Part shown: one piece after another, positions 38,644 to 48,001 of the stretch
How the letters are laid out: the number at the start of each line of letters is the position of its first letter
How positions within the stretch are numbered: position 1 is the stretch's first letter
Assembly (NCBI GenBank): GCA_024239075.1
Contig: JANBVI010000044.1
Location: 121,251 to 185,250 of the forward strand
DNA: 64,000 nucleotides
Origin: Fischerella sp. CENA71
GTDB taxonomy: Bacteria > Cyanobacteriota > Cyanobacteriia > Cyanobacteriales > Nostocaceae
Direction: 5' to 3'
Position numbers and translations under genes: made by a program
Notes under the pieces: model-generated
Databases searched by the model: none
Told to the model about the DNA's origin: nothing
What the model saw: only the letters and a program-made list of their open reading frames with translations

Positions 38644-39345
38644 ATGAAAGAGCGACTTACCAAAAACCAGACTACTGAGCTAGAACCGTCTCCCAACAAA
38701 CCTATTCTCTGTGTACAAAACTTGGGTCGAATCATTGAGAAAAGCTGGATGTGGAGCAATTTAAGTTTTCAGTTATTTGCTGGGGAACAAGTAGCAGTGG
38801 TAGGTGCTTCTGGATCTGGTAAAAGCTTGCTCCTACGAGCATTAGCTGGTCTCGATCCAGTACAGGCAGGGCAAATTATTTTTCAGGGACAGCCTATTAA
38901 CTCCTACTTTATGCCTACCTATCGTTCCCAAATCATCTACTTGCATCAGCGACCAGCCCTTTGGGAAGGAACCGTAGAGGAAAATCTCCAGCAAGTTTAC
39001 CGATTAGCAGTTCACCGCCATCAAGTTTACAACCGCGAGTTGATTCTAAATTATCTGCATCTTTTACAGAAAACGCCTGAATTTTTGCAGCGTCCGGTGA
39101 GTGCTCTTTCTGGTGGTGAAGCGCAGATAGTCGCTTTTTTGCGAGCTTTGCAACTTTCACCTTCTGTACTGCTATTAGACGAACCGACTGCCTCACTGGA
39201 TGCGATCACTGCTCAAAGTTTAGAGGCTTTAGTTACAGTTTGGCAAAATGAACAACCTTACAGGGCATATTTTTGGACAAGTCATGATCCTACGCAGTTG
39301 GAACGTGTTACCAACCGCCAAATTACCCTAAAGGAAAAAGACTAA
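38644..39345 (+). CDS. FetA/YbbL-like ABC transporter ATPase
   Basis: 233 residues: Walker A GASGSGKSLLLRALAGLDP, a signature of SGGEAQIVAFLRALQ, Walker B VLLLDEPTASLD, and the H-loop SHDP. The partner is the UPF0014 permease gene, whose ATG shares one base with this gene's TAA. In Escherichia coli the FetA-FetB pair exports iron and protects against peroxide stress. A strong GGGGAGA lies ahead of the ATG. In this locus it would balance siderophore-driven import, if the family function holds. Confidence 0.82.
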   Translation: MKERLTKNQTTELEPSPNKPILCVQNLGRIIEKSWMWSNLSFQLFAGEQVAVVGASGSGKSLLLRALAGLDPVQAGQIIFQGQPINSYFMPTYRSQIIYLHQRPALWEGTVEENLQQVYRLAVHRHQVYNRELILNYLHLLQKTPEFLQRPVSALSGGEAQIVAFLRALQLSPSVLLLDEPTASLDAITAQSLEALVTVWQNEQPYRAYFWTSHDPTQLERVTNRQITLKEKD

Positions 39346-40136
39346 TGGAAACCAATTATATCCAGATTAGTTATGGACAATTGGCTTTGGCGACTTTGTT
39401 TATTGTCGTCAATATAGGTCTTTCTTTTAGTCTGCGGTTGGGACTGGAACAGACTCTGGGGATAGCCTCACTACGGATGGTAGTACAGTTGTTGCTAGTG
39501 GGGTACATATTGCAGTGGGTGTTTACTCTGAGCAATCCTATATTGATCATACTTTTGGCTTTGGGCATGACAATTATTGCTGGTGTGTCTAGTGTCAACC
39601 GTACGCGTAGGCGATTTGATGGTATTTATTTGAACAATTTTGTTTCGCTTTTGAGCGGTTCATTTTTAGTGACTGGGATAATAGTTAGTGGTATTCTGCG
39701 TGTACAGCCTTGGTACGAGCCTCAGTATCTGATTCCACTTTTAGGTATGGTCTTAGGTAATGCCCTGACTGGTACATCTTTGAGTTTAGATCGGTTTATG
39801 GAAGATTTAACCAGTCGGCGCTTTGAAATAGAAGCGTTACTGGCTCTTGGCGCGACTCGTTGGGAAGCTGCACATCAAACTATTAGAGAAGCTCTCAGAA
39901 CAGGAATGATTCCTACTATTAATTCAATGATGGTGATGGGATTAGTTAGCCTACCAGGAATGATGACTGGTCAAATTCTCGCTGGGGCAAATCCTAGTGA
40001 TGCCATCCGCTACCAAATTGTAATTATTTTTGCACAGGCAGCAGGAGTGGCAATCGCCACAATGGGTGTTGTCATCTTGGCTTTTCTTATTCTGTTTAAT
40101 CTAAATCACCAGCTTACAGATTTATTACGTAAATAA
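39345..40136 (+). CDS. FetB/YbbM-like (UPF0014) permease
   Basis: 263 residues, about seven hydrophobic helices. It has the UPF0014 hallmark run MVLGNALTGTSLSLDRF, then EALLALGATRWEAAHQTIREALRTGMIPTINSMMVMGLVSLPGMMTGQIL. It overlaps the ATPase gene by one base (TAATG), so the two are co-translated. In E. coli the homologue exports iron. Family assignment is firm; the transported metal here is inferred. Confidence 0.88.
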   Translation: METNYIQISYGQLALATLFIVVNIGLSFSLRLGLEQTLGIASLRMVVQLLLVGYILQWVFTLSNPILIILLALGMTIIAGVSSVNRTRRRFDGIYLNNFVSLLSGSFLVTGIIVSGILRVQPWYEPQYLIPLLGMVLGNALTGTSLSLDRFMEDLTSRRFEIEALLALGATRWEAAHQTIREALRTGMIPTINSMMVMGLVSLPGMMTGQILAGANPSDAIRYQIVIIFAQAAGVAIATMGVVILAFLILFNLNHQLTDLLRK

Positions 40137-40214
40137 AAATAACAAATTACAAAGGACAAATGATGATTATGCAGTTTCAGTCATTAGGCGTCACATCTGC
40201 ACATGGTGGTGTGA

Positions 40215-42320
40215 ATGAGAATTAATATTTTACTCAGGGTTTACAAAAGCAAATCTAGACGTGTTTTACCCTTAATACTCAGTTTAATAATGGTTTTGTT
40301 TGTAAGCAGCCAGACTATAGCCGTACCAACAAAATCCACAGAGATATTATGGGATACTTTTGGCGTACCGCATATATACGGGAAAGATAACCAGAGCGCA
40401 TTTTATGCCTTCGGTTGGTCGCAAATGCAAAGTCATGGAAATTTGCTTTTACGTCTCTATGGTCAAGCACGAGGACGGGCAGCTGAGTACTGGGGAGAGG
40501 AATACACACAGTCAGACCAATGGGTACTGACGACGGGAATACCAGAACGCGCTCGTACTTGGTATAAGGCACAGAATCCTACTTTTCGCAGTTATCTTGA
40601 TGCTTTTGCGGCTGGGATCAATGCTTATGCTTCCCAAAATCCGAAGTTGATTGATGATGAAGTAGAGGTGGTGCTACCAGTCAAGCCGGAAGATGTCATG
40701 GCTCACCTACATCGGGTACTCAATTTCACCTTTGTGGTCAATCCAGAGCAAGTATTAGGCTTAAGCAAAGAAAAATTGCAAGCAGGATCGAATGGTTGGG
40801 CGATCGCACCAAGTCATTCTACCAGTGGCAAGGCAATGCTCTTGGCAAACCCGCACCTACCTTGGTCAGATTTATTTTTGTGGTATGAAGCCCAGATCAC
40901 CGCACCAGGAATTGATGCTTACGGAGCAACACTCGTGGGTATTCCTGTATTGGCGATCGCATTTAACAACAACTTAGGCTGGACTCACACTGTTAACACC
41001 TACGATGGCTGGGATGTTTATGAACTGACATTGGTAGGTAGAGGTTATCGCTTTGATCACAAAGTTCGTAACTTCCAGACAAAAACCCTCTCGCTAAAAG
41101 TAAAGCAGAAAGATGGCTCCTTGCAAGAACAACCATTAGTAGTGAAAAGTTCTGTTCATGGACCTGTAGTCACCGAGAAAAATGGTAAAGCCTTGGTACT
41201 GAGAGTAGCAGGTCTTGACCGACCAGGTGTACTCCAGCAGTGGTGGGATATGGCACGTTCCCAAAACCTCAAGCAATTTGAAACCGCACTCAAGCGCCTA
41301 CAACTATCGATGTTTACGGTAATGTACGCGGATAGAGAAGGGCATATCATGCACCTATTCAACGGTCAAGTTCCGGTACGTTCTCAAGGTGATTTTGCAT
41401 ATTGGCAAGGTGTGATCCCTGGTGATACATCCAAAACCTTATGGACAAAAATTCATCCTTACCAAGATTTACCACGTATAGTTGATCCTAAAAGTGGCTG
41501 GTTGCAAAATACAAACGATCCACCTTGGACAACTACATTTCCAGTCGCGATTAATCCAGAGAATTACCCGCCTTACATGGCTCCTCGTTTTATGGATTTC
41601 CGCTCACAAAGTTCTGTAAGAATGTTGGCTGAGGATAAAAAAATATCTTTTGATGAAATGGTTGCATACAAGCACTCTACCCGGATGGAATTGGCTGATC
41701 GGATTTTGGATGATTTAATCCCAGCTGCACGCAAGTATGGTAATGATTTAGGACAGCGAGCAGCTAGTGTCTTAGAAGCCTGGGATCGCCAAGCCAATGC
41801 AGAGAGTCGGGGAGGAGTACTGTTTGCTTCTTGGGTGCAACAGATGGACTTAGATAAAACTTTTAGTAAACCTTGGAGTGAAAAATCTCCCCGTACCACA
41901 CCCGATGGTTTAGCTAATCCTCAAAGCGCAGTTGCAACACTCCAAGCGGTAGCAGCACAGCTAGAAAAGACCTATGGAAAGATGGATGTAGCTTGGGGGG
42001 ATGTTTTCCGACTACGGTTGGGTGATATGGATTTGCCTGGTAATGGTGGGGATGGTAACTTAGGAATTTTTCGTACAGTCGATTTTGCCCCTAGTCAAAA
42101 GGGTCAGTTTCAAGCAGTTGCAGGAGATTCCTATGTTGCTGCAATTGAATTTTCTAACCCAGTACGAGCGATGGCATTAACTAGCTATGGTAATGCAACT
42201 CAACCCGGATCACCCCACATAGGTGATCAGTTACAGATGTTCGCCAACAAAAAGTTGCGTCCTGTGTGGCGATCGCGCTCAGATATTATTGCCCATCTAG
42301 AAGAACGTAAAGTATTCTAG
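40215..42320 (+). CDS. Secreted penicillin-acylase-family Ntn hydrolase (AHL/lipopeptide acylase candidate)
   Basis: A 701-residue precursor. An N-terminal signal segment (about 14-36: [22 protein letters not shown]) is followed by the alpha chain, [28 protein letters not shown], then the self-processing site [12 protein letters not shown] with catalytic Ser192 becoming the N-terminus of the beta chain. Further family marks: [18 protein letters not shown] and the TNDPPW stretch with its Asn. Cyanobacterial relatives include the AHL acylase AiiC of Anabaena. In pseudomonads the relative PvdQ removes the fatty acid from a siderophore precursor in the periplasm. Next to a FAAL-started NRPS and siderophore genes, a PvdQ-like role is attractive but unproven. 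Codon use is like its neighbours. Confidence 0.85.
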   Translation: MRINILLRVYKSKSRRVLPLILSLIMVLFVSSQTIAVPTKSTEILWDTFGVPHIYGKDNQSAFYAFGWSQMQSHGNLLLRLYGQARGRAAEYWGEEYTQSDQWVLTTGIPERARTWYKAQNPTFRSYLDAFAAGINAYASQNPKLIDDEVEVVLPVKPEDVMAHLHRVLNFTFVVNPEQVLGLSKEKLQAGSNGWAIAPSHSTSGKAMLLANPHLPWSDLFLWYEAQITAPGIDAYGATLVGIPVLAIAFNNNLGWTHTVNTYDGWDVYELTLVGRGYRFDHKVRNFQTKTLSLKVKQKDGSLQEQPLVVKSSVHGPVVTEKNGKALVLRVAGLDRPGVLQQWWDMARSQNLKQFETALKRLQLSMFTVMYADREGHIMHLFNGQVPVRSQGDFAYWQGVIPGDTSKTLWTKIHPYQDLPRIVDPKSGWLQNTNDPPWTTTFPVAINPENYPPYMAPRFMDFRSQSSVRMLAEDKKISFDEMVAYKHSTRMELADRILDDLIPAARKYGNDLGQRAASVLEAWDRQANAESRGGVLFASWVQQMDLDKTFSKPWSEKSPRTTPDGLANPQSAVATLQAVAAQLEKTYGKMDVAWGDVFRLRLGDMDLPGNGGDGNLGIFRTVDFAPSQKGQFQAVAGDSYVAAIEFSNPVRAMALTSYGNATQPGSPHIGDQLQMFANKKLRPVWRSRSDIIAHLEERKVF

Positions 42321-42374
42321 AGAATTCTAAAAAGGTCGGGTAACATTGGGGTGTCACCACCCTGTAGTCCCCTA

Positions 42375-42408
42375 AGAACGGAACGTGACTGTTACCAATC
42401 ATTCCGCT
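42375..42408 (-). ncRNA. Group II intron domain V (3' end relic)
   Basis: Read on the minus strand, this is a 34-nt hairpin with the full anatomy of domain V: an 8-bp lower stem starting GAGCGGAA (the AGC triad) paired to TTCCGTTC, a two-nt bulge, an upper stem of six pairs, and a GTAA (GNRA) tetraloop. Domain-VI-like sequence follows (GGGTG-GTGA-CACCC, to about 42345). It sits just downstream of a decayed maturase tail on the same strand. The 5' part of the intron is not in the window. Confidence 0.85.
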
Positions 42409-42450
42409 CAAGTCTCAGTAACTTCCCAGTCGTGTGCTATAGAAGAGGCT

Positions 42451-42724
42451 TTTACCTTTTTAGACTTGTTGCTGTACAGGCTTGATGTAACCACACTAAG
42501 TTGTGAGCGCGAGTCATCGCCGCCCTTATGCACCAGAGTTTTATGATGTAGATGCAGTGGTTCACCATTGTAGATAGACTCGCCACATACTTACTGGACA
42601 AGAGTGCCCTTGTTTTTCTGCCACTTTGAGATAGAAACTACCCTTGGCAATCGGGTTTTACCGAATTTGGTGGCTCTATCTGCCCAATATTTTTGCAATG
42701 TAGGGTCATCAGGTGAATTTTTCC
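42451..42724 (-). pseudogene. Group II intron maturase C-terminus with HNH domain, broken
   Basis: From 42724 downward the frame reads RKNSPDDPTLQKYWADRATKFGK, then KWQKNKGTLVQ, a stop, VCGESIYNGEPLHLHH, a frameshift and AHNLVWLHQACTATSLKR. This is the usual end of cyanobacterial group II intron reverse transcriptases (HNH endonuclease). The stop, the frameshift and the loss of everything upstream where an IS begins at 42725 show it is dead. It ends about 45 bases before domain V, as expected for a domain IV ORF. Confidence 0.82.
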
Positions 42725-42807
42725 GGGTGAACGAAAAAAGGTGTGGGAGAGTAGTTAGCGGGCGTCTTACACTAACATAGCTAAAATGCCATGCAACCAA
42801 ACTAGCC

Positions 42808-43398
42808 ATGAACAACCTCCAATCAATTCTGTCTCACATCAATGACACACTCAAATACTTACCGGAGTGTCACCACTTAGAAGAATTTGTAAGCGAATTC
42901 TACAGTATTTGGCTAACATTAGGTAATTTTGTGCAACAAAGCTTGTTACAAGGCTTAATTGAAGAGAAGGAAGCCGAATACTCACATCCGAGAACTAAAC
43001 GAGAAAATGGCTACCAATGGTATTAGAATTAGCCTGTGCCTTGGGAGTCAGTAGTGAATTTCCGCTCTTTTCACTCTTTGTTTCAAAAATGGACAACGCT
43101 AAATTTGACACAAAAAACCTTAGCTAATCAAGTAGAAAAGGTAGGAAATCAACTACAAAGCCAAGAATTTAAAGTTGAATGTGATCACAGTTGTCAGTAG
43201 ATAATTTAGAGTCAGAGCAAGCAGATTTATTATATGTGGGAGTTTATGGAGTCATGACTCCCTTGAATCAAAAACAAGGATATAAAGAAGCAAAAGTTGG
43301 TGTAATTTTTTGGAATAAAGACCATCAAAAAGTTGGTAAAAAAAGAGGTGTGATCCGGCAAAGAGAATATGTAGCTACTAGTCAGCCAAGAAAATTAT
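42808..43398 (+). pseudogene. ISKra4-family transposase fragments
   Basis: An N-terminal piece from the ATG at 42808 (LEEFVSEFYSIWLTLGNFVQ, ending RENGYQWY stop) and a later piece with YVGVYGVMTPLNQKQGYKEA and KVGVIFWNKDHQKVG, with stops between. The second piece is the catalytic region of ISKra4 transposases. A C-terminal remnant in the same direction (ELGLNDLVKEATRYQKSDES) resumes beyond the IS630 insertion, around 43932-43995. Non-functional. Confidence 0.72.
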
Positions 43399-43927
43399 GA
43401 CAGGTGTAAATCAGGATAGAATCGTTGAAATTTGACTCTGGCATCTGAAGCTGCAAAACGCCAATCCATCAATTTTAGCTTTATTAATTCTAGGCTAACT
43501 AATCTATCAGCCAACAATTGCATTGTCCAACTTTCGCGTCCAGTCGGTGGAGTACTACAAGCAGTTGCAATTAAGAAAGCTTCTGTTTCTGGAGCCAGTT
43601 TTTTATCTCTTCCCTTACGTGAACGCTCATTTAATGCTAGTTCTACACCTTCTTCTAAGTATCTCTGGCGTGTACGATGAACTGTTGATTCTCCTACCAT
43701 CAGCATGTCTGCCATCGCTTCATCTCAATAACCTTCATTTGCTAAAAGTAAAATCTGCGCTCTTTTGAATATACGAGCGGAATTTTTACCTTTTTTGGTT
43801 CAATCCAATAGCTTATCTTGTTCTTCTTGGGTTAAGTTAACAGTATATTTAGCTGACATACTTGAAAATGAGTTTTTATACCATTATTTCACCACTAGAT
43901 AAACCTGTCAAAATAATTTTGGTTGAC
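43381..43927 (-). mobile_element. IS630-like element remnant with TA target duplication
   Basis: Inverted repeats GTCAGCCAAGAAAATTATGA (43381 on) and, read from 43927 inward, GTCAACCAAAATTATTTTGA, both followed by CAGGT, are bordered by TA on each side (43379-43380 and 43928-43929), as expected of the IS630/Tc1 group. At about 547 bp it holds only the N-terminal part of the transposase (43395-43861, minus): SAKYTVNLTQEEQDKLLD stop, ARIFKRAQILLLANEGY stop, then MADMLMVGESTVHRTRQRYL and the RSRKGRDKKL region. Two stops and the missing DDE half make it inactive. Confidence 0.8.
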
Positions 43928-44274
43928 TACTAGAGCTAGGACTAAATGACCTAGTTAAAGAAGCTACAAGATATCAGAAATCTGATGAGAGTTAAAATTT
44001 ATCTTAGTCAGAGCTTGGTTAGCTGATGACATCCGCTAACTATTTTCTCTTCCCCACACTTTTTTCGTTCACCCCATCAGACTTCGCAGTTTGATACCAC
44101 TCAAAATAATTCTTCGTTTAGCACCCCATGTTTGAACATCTTACCGCATAAATACTAGACAGTAATTTTCTTTGGTTTTTTTAATGCTAAACCTTGAAAA
44201 GGAATTATGTATATTTATTTAGGCGATCGCATTACCAGCTAACAACAGCAGTCACGTCATCATGTTCCCTATTC

Positions 44275-45411
44275 TCAAGACAGAGCATTTTCCAAATCAG
44301 CTTGCAAGTCTAATACATTCTCAATTCCTACAGAAAGGCGGATTAAATTATCATTAATTCCCCGCTTATATCGTTCTGCGTCTGGTAAAGAACCATGAGT
44401 CATTTTTGCAGGATAACAAAGTAGTGACTCTACACCTCCTAAACTTTCTGCTAGTAAAAACAGCTTGAGCCGCGAAGCAAATTTTTCAACCTCTGCAAAA
44501 CCACCTTTTAATTCCAAACTAATCATTCCTCCAAAGCCTGACATTTGTGCTTTTGCCAGTTGATGTTGTGGGTGACTTGGTAAACCTGGATAATAAATTC
44601 GCTGGACTTGAGGATGCTGTTCTAAAAATTGAGCTAAAAACAAAGCATTTTTTTCATGTTCTCGCATTCTCACTGCCAGAGTTTTAATTCCTCGCAGTAC
44701 TAGCCAACTATCAAAGGGACTAGGAACCGCCCCGATCGCATTTTGATAAAATTTCAGTTCGGTGTATAGCTGCTCGTTCGATGTCACAACTGCACCACCA
44801 ATAATATCGCTGTGTCCTCCTAGATATTTGGTAGTACTGTGAACTACAATATCAGCACCTAATTCCAGTGGTCTTTGAAAATAAGGGCTAGCAAAGGTGT
44901 TATCAACTACTAGAATGATATTGCGTTGACGAGCAATACTTGCTAGTGCAGCAATATCAATGATTTTTAATAATGGATTGGTGGGAGTTTCGATCCAAAT
45001 TAGTTTGGTATTGGATTGAATAGCATTTTCAAAGTTATTAATATCATCAATATCTACATAGGTGGTTGTCACGCTCCAATTTTTTACCACCCGTTCTAAC
45101 AAACGATAAGTACCACCATATAAATCATCACCAGCAACAATATGGTCGCCGCTTTTAAGCAGACTTAACACGGTAGTAGTGGCAGCTAATCCAGAGGCAA
45201 ACGCCAAACCGAATGTTGCACTTTCAATAGCAGCTAAAGCTTCTTCTAAGGCATTACGGGTGGGATTTGCGGTGCGAGAATATTCATATCCTTTGTGCTG
45301 ACCTATTGCTTCTTGCTGGTATGTAGAAGTCAAATAAATAGGAACAATCACAGCACCAGTTTGTGGATCTGATTGTTGACCTTCATGAATTGCTTTGGTT
45401 TCAAATTCCAT
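44275..45411 (-). CDS. Cystathionine gamma-synthase/gamma-lyase, PLP-dependent
   Basis: 378 residues of the Cys/Met-metabolism PLP enzyme family: TSTYQQEAIGQHKGYEYSRTANPTR near the start, SGLAATTTVLSLLKSGDH, the PLP lysine in VVHSTTKYLGGHSD, and a C-terminal LIRLSVGIENVLDL. It overlaps the upstream beta-synthase gene by 11 bases. Together the pair would convert homocysteine plus serine to cystathionine and then to cysteine (reverse transsulfuration), which makes gamma-lyase the likelier role; gamma-synthase cannot be excluded from sequence alone. Confidence 0.88.
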   Translation of the reverse strand: MEFETKAIHEGQQSDPQTGAVIVPIYLTSTYQQEAIGQHKGYEYSRTANPTRNALEEALAAIESATFGLAFASGLAATTTVLSLLKSGDHIVAGDDLYGGTYRLLERVVKNWSVTTTYVDIDDINNFENAIQSNTKLIWIETPTNPLLKIIDIAALASIARQRNIILVVDNTFASPYFQRPLELGADIVVHSTTKYLGGHSDIIGGAVVTSNEQLYTELKFYQNAIGAVPSPFDSWLVLRGIKTLAVRMREHEKNALFLAQFLEQHPQVQRIYYPGLPSHPQHQLAKAQMSGFGGMISLELKGGFAEVEKFASRLKLFLLAESLGGVESLLCYPAKMTHGSLPDAERYKRGINDNLIRLSVGIENVLDLQADLENALS

Positions 45412-46786
45412 TGTTTTCCCTTAATTCATTTTGGTTTTGACTAATCCAATATCTAATTAAATCGGCTCTGGTAATTAATCCAATGGGGACACCATGCCGC
45501 ATAATAATAATTCCTGTAGTCCCCGATAATAGCACTCGATAAGCTTCTGCAATATCTACTTCTTCATCGAGAATTGGTAGCGGTTTACCCATAACTGCTA
45601 AAACTTGCTGGTTAGAAAAATTAATACCATCATGGAGAAATTTCATCAAAGATGCTTCATTGAGACTACCAACTACATGATTATTATCAATTACAGGTAA
45701 CTGGGATATATTCAGCTTTTGTAACAGACTTGTAGCTTGGCTCAGAGTATCGCTAGAACTAACAGCAACCAAAGAGGGAAAATCAGTTTTTTGCAGCAGA
45801 ATTTCACCAATTTTTATAGTTTTTACTGTTTTTCCTTCCCAAAAACCATTTTCCTGCATCCAGGCATCAGAGTAGATTTTATTAATGTAGTTTCTGCCTG
45901 TATCTGGTAATAGCACCACGATATACTTTGGCTGTGATAACCTAACTGCATACTTGATTGCGGCGGCTACCACTGTACCACAAGAACCTCCTACCAATAA
46001 GCCTTCCTCCCTGGCCAGACGACGTGCCATATTAAAAGACTCTTTATCGCCGACTCGAATCATTTCATCGACTAATTGACGATTAAAAGTCTTAGGAATA
46101 AAGTCTTCTCCTATGCCTTCAACCTTATAAGACTTAGGGCTATCTCCTGACAGAATAGAACCTTCTGGATCTGCACCAATAATTACAATATTTGGGTTTT
46201 GTTCTTTGAGATATTTAGCAACTCCTGAAATTGTCCCACCTGTCCCCATACCTGCAACAAAAACTTCTACTTTACCTTGACTATCTGACCAAATTTCTGG
46301 TCCAGTAGTTAAGTAATGAGCTAAAGGATTATTCGAGTTTTCAAATTGATTTGGTCTGTAGGTTCCTGGGATTTCTTTAGCGAGTCTTTCTGCTACACCG
46401 TTATAACTTTCTGGTGAGTCAGGTGCTACAGATGCGGGAGTAACTACTACTTCTGCACCATAAGCTTTGAGCAGGTTAATTTTATCCTGGCTCATCTTAT
46501 CGGGCATGACAAAAATACACCGATATTTTTTGACTGCGGCAATTAGTGCCAGTCCTACACCAGTATTACCTGCGGTAGCTTCAATAATAGTTCCTCCCGG
46601 CTGTAATTGACCTGTTTTTTCTGCTTCTTCTATCATTGCCAGAGCAATTCTATCTTTGGTACTTCCACCAGGATTCAGATATTCTACTTTGGCGTAAATA
46701 GTAGATTGAATATTTTCGGTTACTCTATTGAGTCTGACTAATGGAGTTTTACCAATTGCTTGCAAGATATTTTCGTGAGTAGCCAT
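45401..46786 (-). CDS. Cystathionine beta-synthase with C-terminal CBS pair
   Basis: 461 residues. The fold-type II PLP core (1-320) shows GKTPLVRLN, the PLP lysine in GGSTKDRIALAMI, the TAGNTG loop and GTGGTISGVAKYL. Two CBS domains follow (about 335-455; SLVAVSSSDTLSQATSLLQ and PIGLITRADLIRYW), the regulatory layout of true beta-synthases rather than plain cysteine synthases. GAGGAG stands before the ATG. First gene of the two-gene sulfur operon. A decayed aminotransferase lies just upstream on the same strand. Confidence 0.9.
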   Translation of the reverse strand: MATHENILQAIGKTPLVRLNRVTENIQSTIYAKVEYLNPGGSTKDRIALAMIEEAEKTGQLQPGGTIIEATAGNTGVGLALIAAVKKYRCIFVMPDKMSQDKINLLKAYGAEVVVTPASVAPDSPESYNGVAERLAKEIPGTYRPNQFENSNNPLAHYLTTGPEIWSDSQGKVEVFVAGMGTGGTISGVAKYLKEQNPNIVIIGADPEGSILSGDSPKSYKVEGIGEDFIPKTFNRQLVDEMIRVGDKESFNMARRLAREEGLLVGGSCGTVVAAAIKYAVRLSQPKYIVVLLPDTGRNYINKIYSDAWMQENGFWEGKTVKTIKIGEILLQKTDFPSLVAVSSSDTLSQATSLLQKLNISQLPVIDNNHVVGSLNEASLMKFLHDGINFSNQQVLAVMGKPLPILDEEVDIAEAYRVLLSGTTGIIIMRHGVPIGLITRADLIRYWISQNQNELRENNGI

Positions 46787-46887
46787 ATTTACTCCTCGTC
46801 AGTGATGAAAATGTGGTGTTATTGATCTTTCATGATGATGAATTCAGAGATGTTACAGCAGACACAGAGAAGATATAGAAATTGGCG

Positions 46888-47190
46888 TTATGGTGTGGGT
46901 TTTAAGATTGGCTGTAGTTTTACCAATCTCTCACCTGCTGCTTGTAGTGTTTCAGGTTGTTTGCTAAAGCAAAAGCGGATGAATGAATGCCCTTTCTCTG
47001 GTTGGCTGAAAAAGCTGGAACCGGGAACTACAGCAACACCAATTTCCTTAATTAAATAATTAGTGAATTCAATATCAGTTTTCTAGCCAAATTTGGAAAT
47101 ATCAGCAAAGACGTAGTAAACCCCTTTGGGAACAAAATAGGGAATACCAACCCGAAAAGTTAATTTAAAACGTAAACGCGATCGTGCCAA
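46888..47190 (-). pseudogene. C-terminal relic of a class I aminotransferase
   Basis: On the minus strand the reading is FRVGIPYFVPKGVYYVFAD, ISKFG, a TAG stop, then KTDIEFTNYLIKEIGVAVVP and GSSFFSQPEKGHSFIRFCFS, ending KPTP stop. This is the last domain of a fold-type I aminotransferase (kynurenine/methionine aminotransferase-like). The N-terminal two thirds, with the PLP lysine, are missing and there is an in-frame stop. It lies upstream of the beta-synthase gene in the same direction, so it may once have been part of a sulfur amino acid operon. Confidence 0.75.
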
Positions 47191-47459
47191 CCAAAACCTC
47201 CTGCTCGCACAGGAGGGAAGCAGTCTAGATTTGTCCACAAGCAACAAAGGGTTAACCTGTGTAAATTAGTCTATAGAGCAAAAATAAAAGCAATCTAAGC
47301 GCTTTGTCTGGTTTTTATTACATATGCTCTACGTCTAACAATGGCGATCAGCGATCGCGCTAAGGGATCTCCAAAAAATAAAATTCCCTTAAGTCGAGGC
47401 GCGCTCTTCAGGCGAAAGCGCGCTCGAAGGTGGGAAGGCGCCAAAATATTTTTAAGTAG

Positions 47460-47777
47460 TTATGCAAAATTAATTATATATTTATCTCCAAAGTTCCGAA
47501 AGATATTTTCCACTGCTTCAACTAAACTCTCCCAACTAGAGTATGCATCTATTTGCAGCCACTGATATTTAATAAAACGCCACAATCTCTCAATGATGTT
47601 TAACTCCGGAGAGTAGGTAGGTAAGAAGAAAAGAGTTAACCCTTTGTCTTTCCATTCTTCTTGTTTATCGAGCAGTGCATTACTTGTATGAATTGAAGAA
47701 TTGTCTATAACTAATACAGTCTGATTTTTTAAGGTTTCACAAAATTTATCAATACAAGCGTATACCATATGTACCAC
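47460..47777 (-). pseudogene. IS630-family transposase, C-terminal DDE half
   Basis: A 105-residue frame with VLVIDNSSIHTS and LFFLPTYSPELNIIERLWRF, the second and third catalytic regions of IS630/Tc1 transposases. The N-terminal half is absent. It abuts a relic that looks like the beginning of another gene (47843-47998), suggesting the IS landed in that gene. A GCGCGC-rich palindrome lies nearby (about 47399-47428). Confidence 0.8.
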
Positions 47778-47842
47778 ACATGGCAGTCGTTTCCAGCGTC
47801 AAAAAAGTGGGAGCAAACAAAATTGATCAGGTTATTACACAC

Positions 47843-47998
47843 TTATATCCGAAAAAATAATCCAGGAACCTCATTTAGTCCAAAAACTATTAATGCATCC
47901 CAGTCTAACTTTTCTGCTGCGATGGCAACCGGAACAAAAACTAGCAAACCGATTGAAATTAGGTTTTTAGTTTGTATATTTTTGAGTATGTCTGACAT
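47843..47998 (-). pseudogene. N-terminal membrane fragment, possibly of a Ca2+/H+ exchanger
   Basis: An ATG at 47998 opens a 51-codon frame: ILKNIQTKNLISIGLLVFVP, VAIAAEKLDWDALIVFGL, then an unrelated tail at the junction with IS630 sequence. The hydrophobic helix followed by a DWDALIVF segment recalls the start of cyanobacterial CAX-type exchangers. The likeness is modest and the function should not be relied on. Confidence 0.35.
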
Positions 47999-48001
47999 CA
48001 G

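Larger units (their letters stand above)
42725..44074. mobile_element. ISKra4-like insertion sequence (internally deleted)
   Basis: Imperfect terminal inverted repeats of about 40 bases: GGGTGAACGAAAAAAGGTGT at 42725 and its counterpart, read inward from 44074, each followed by TAGTTAGCGG. Inside are plus-strand pieces of an ISKra4-type transposase. The element interrupts the group II intron maturase and is itself split by an IS630-like element (43381-43927). Without that insertion it would be about 800 bp, too short for a complete ISKra4 element, so it is also internally deleted. Confidence 0.75.
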
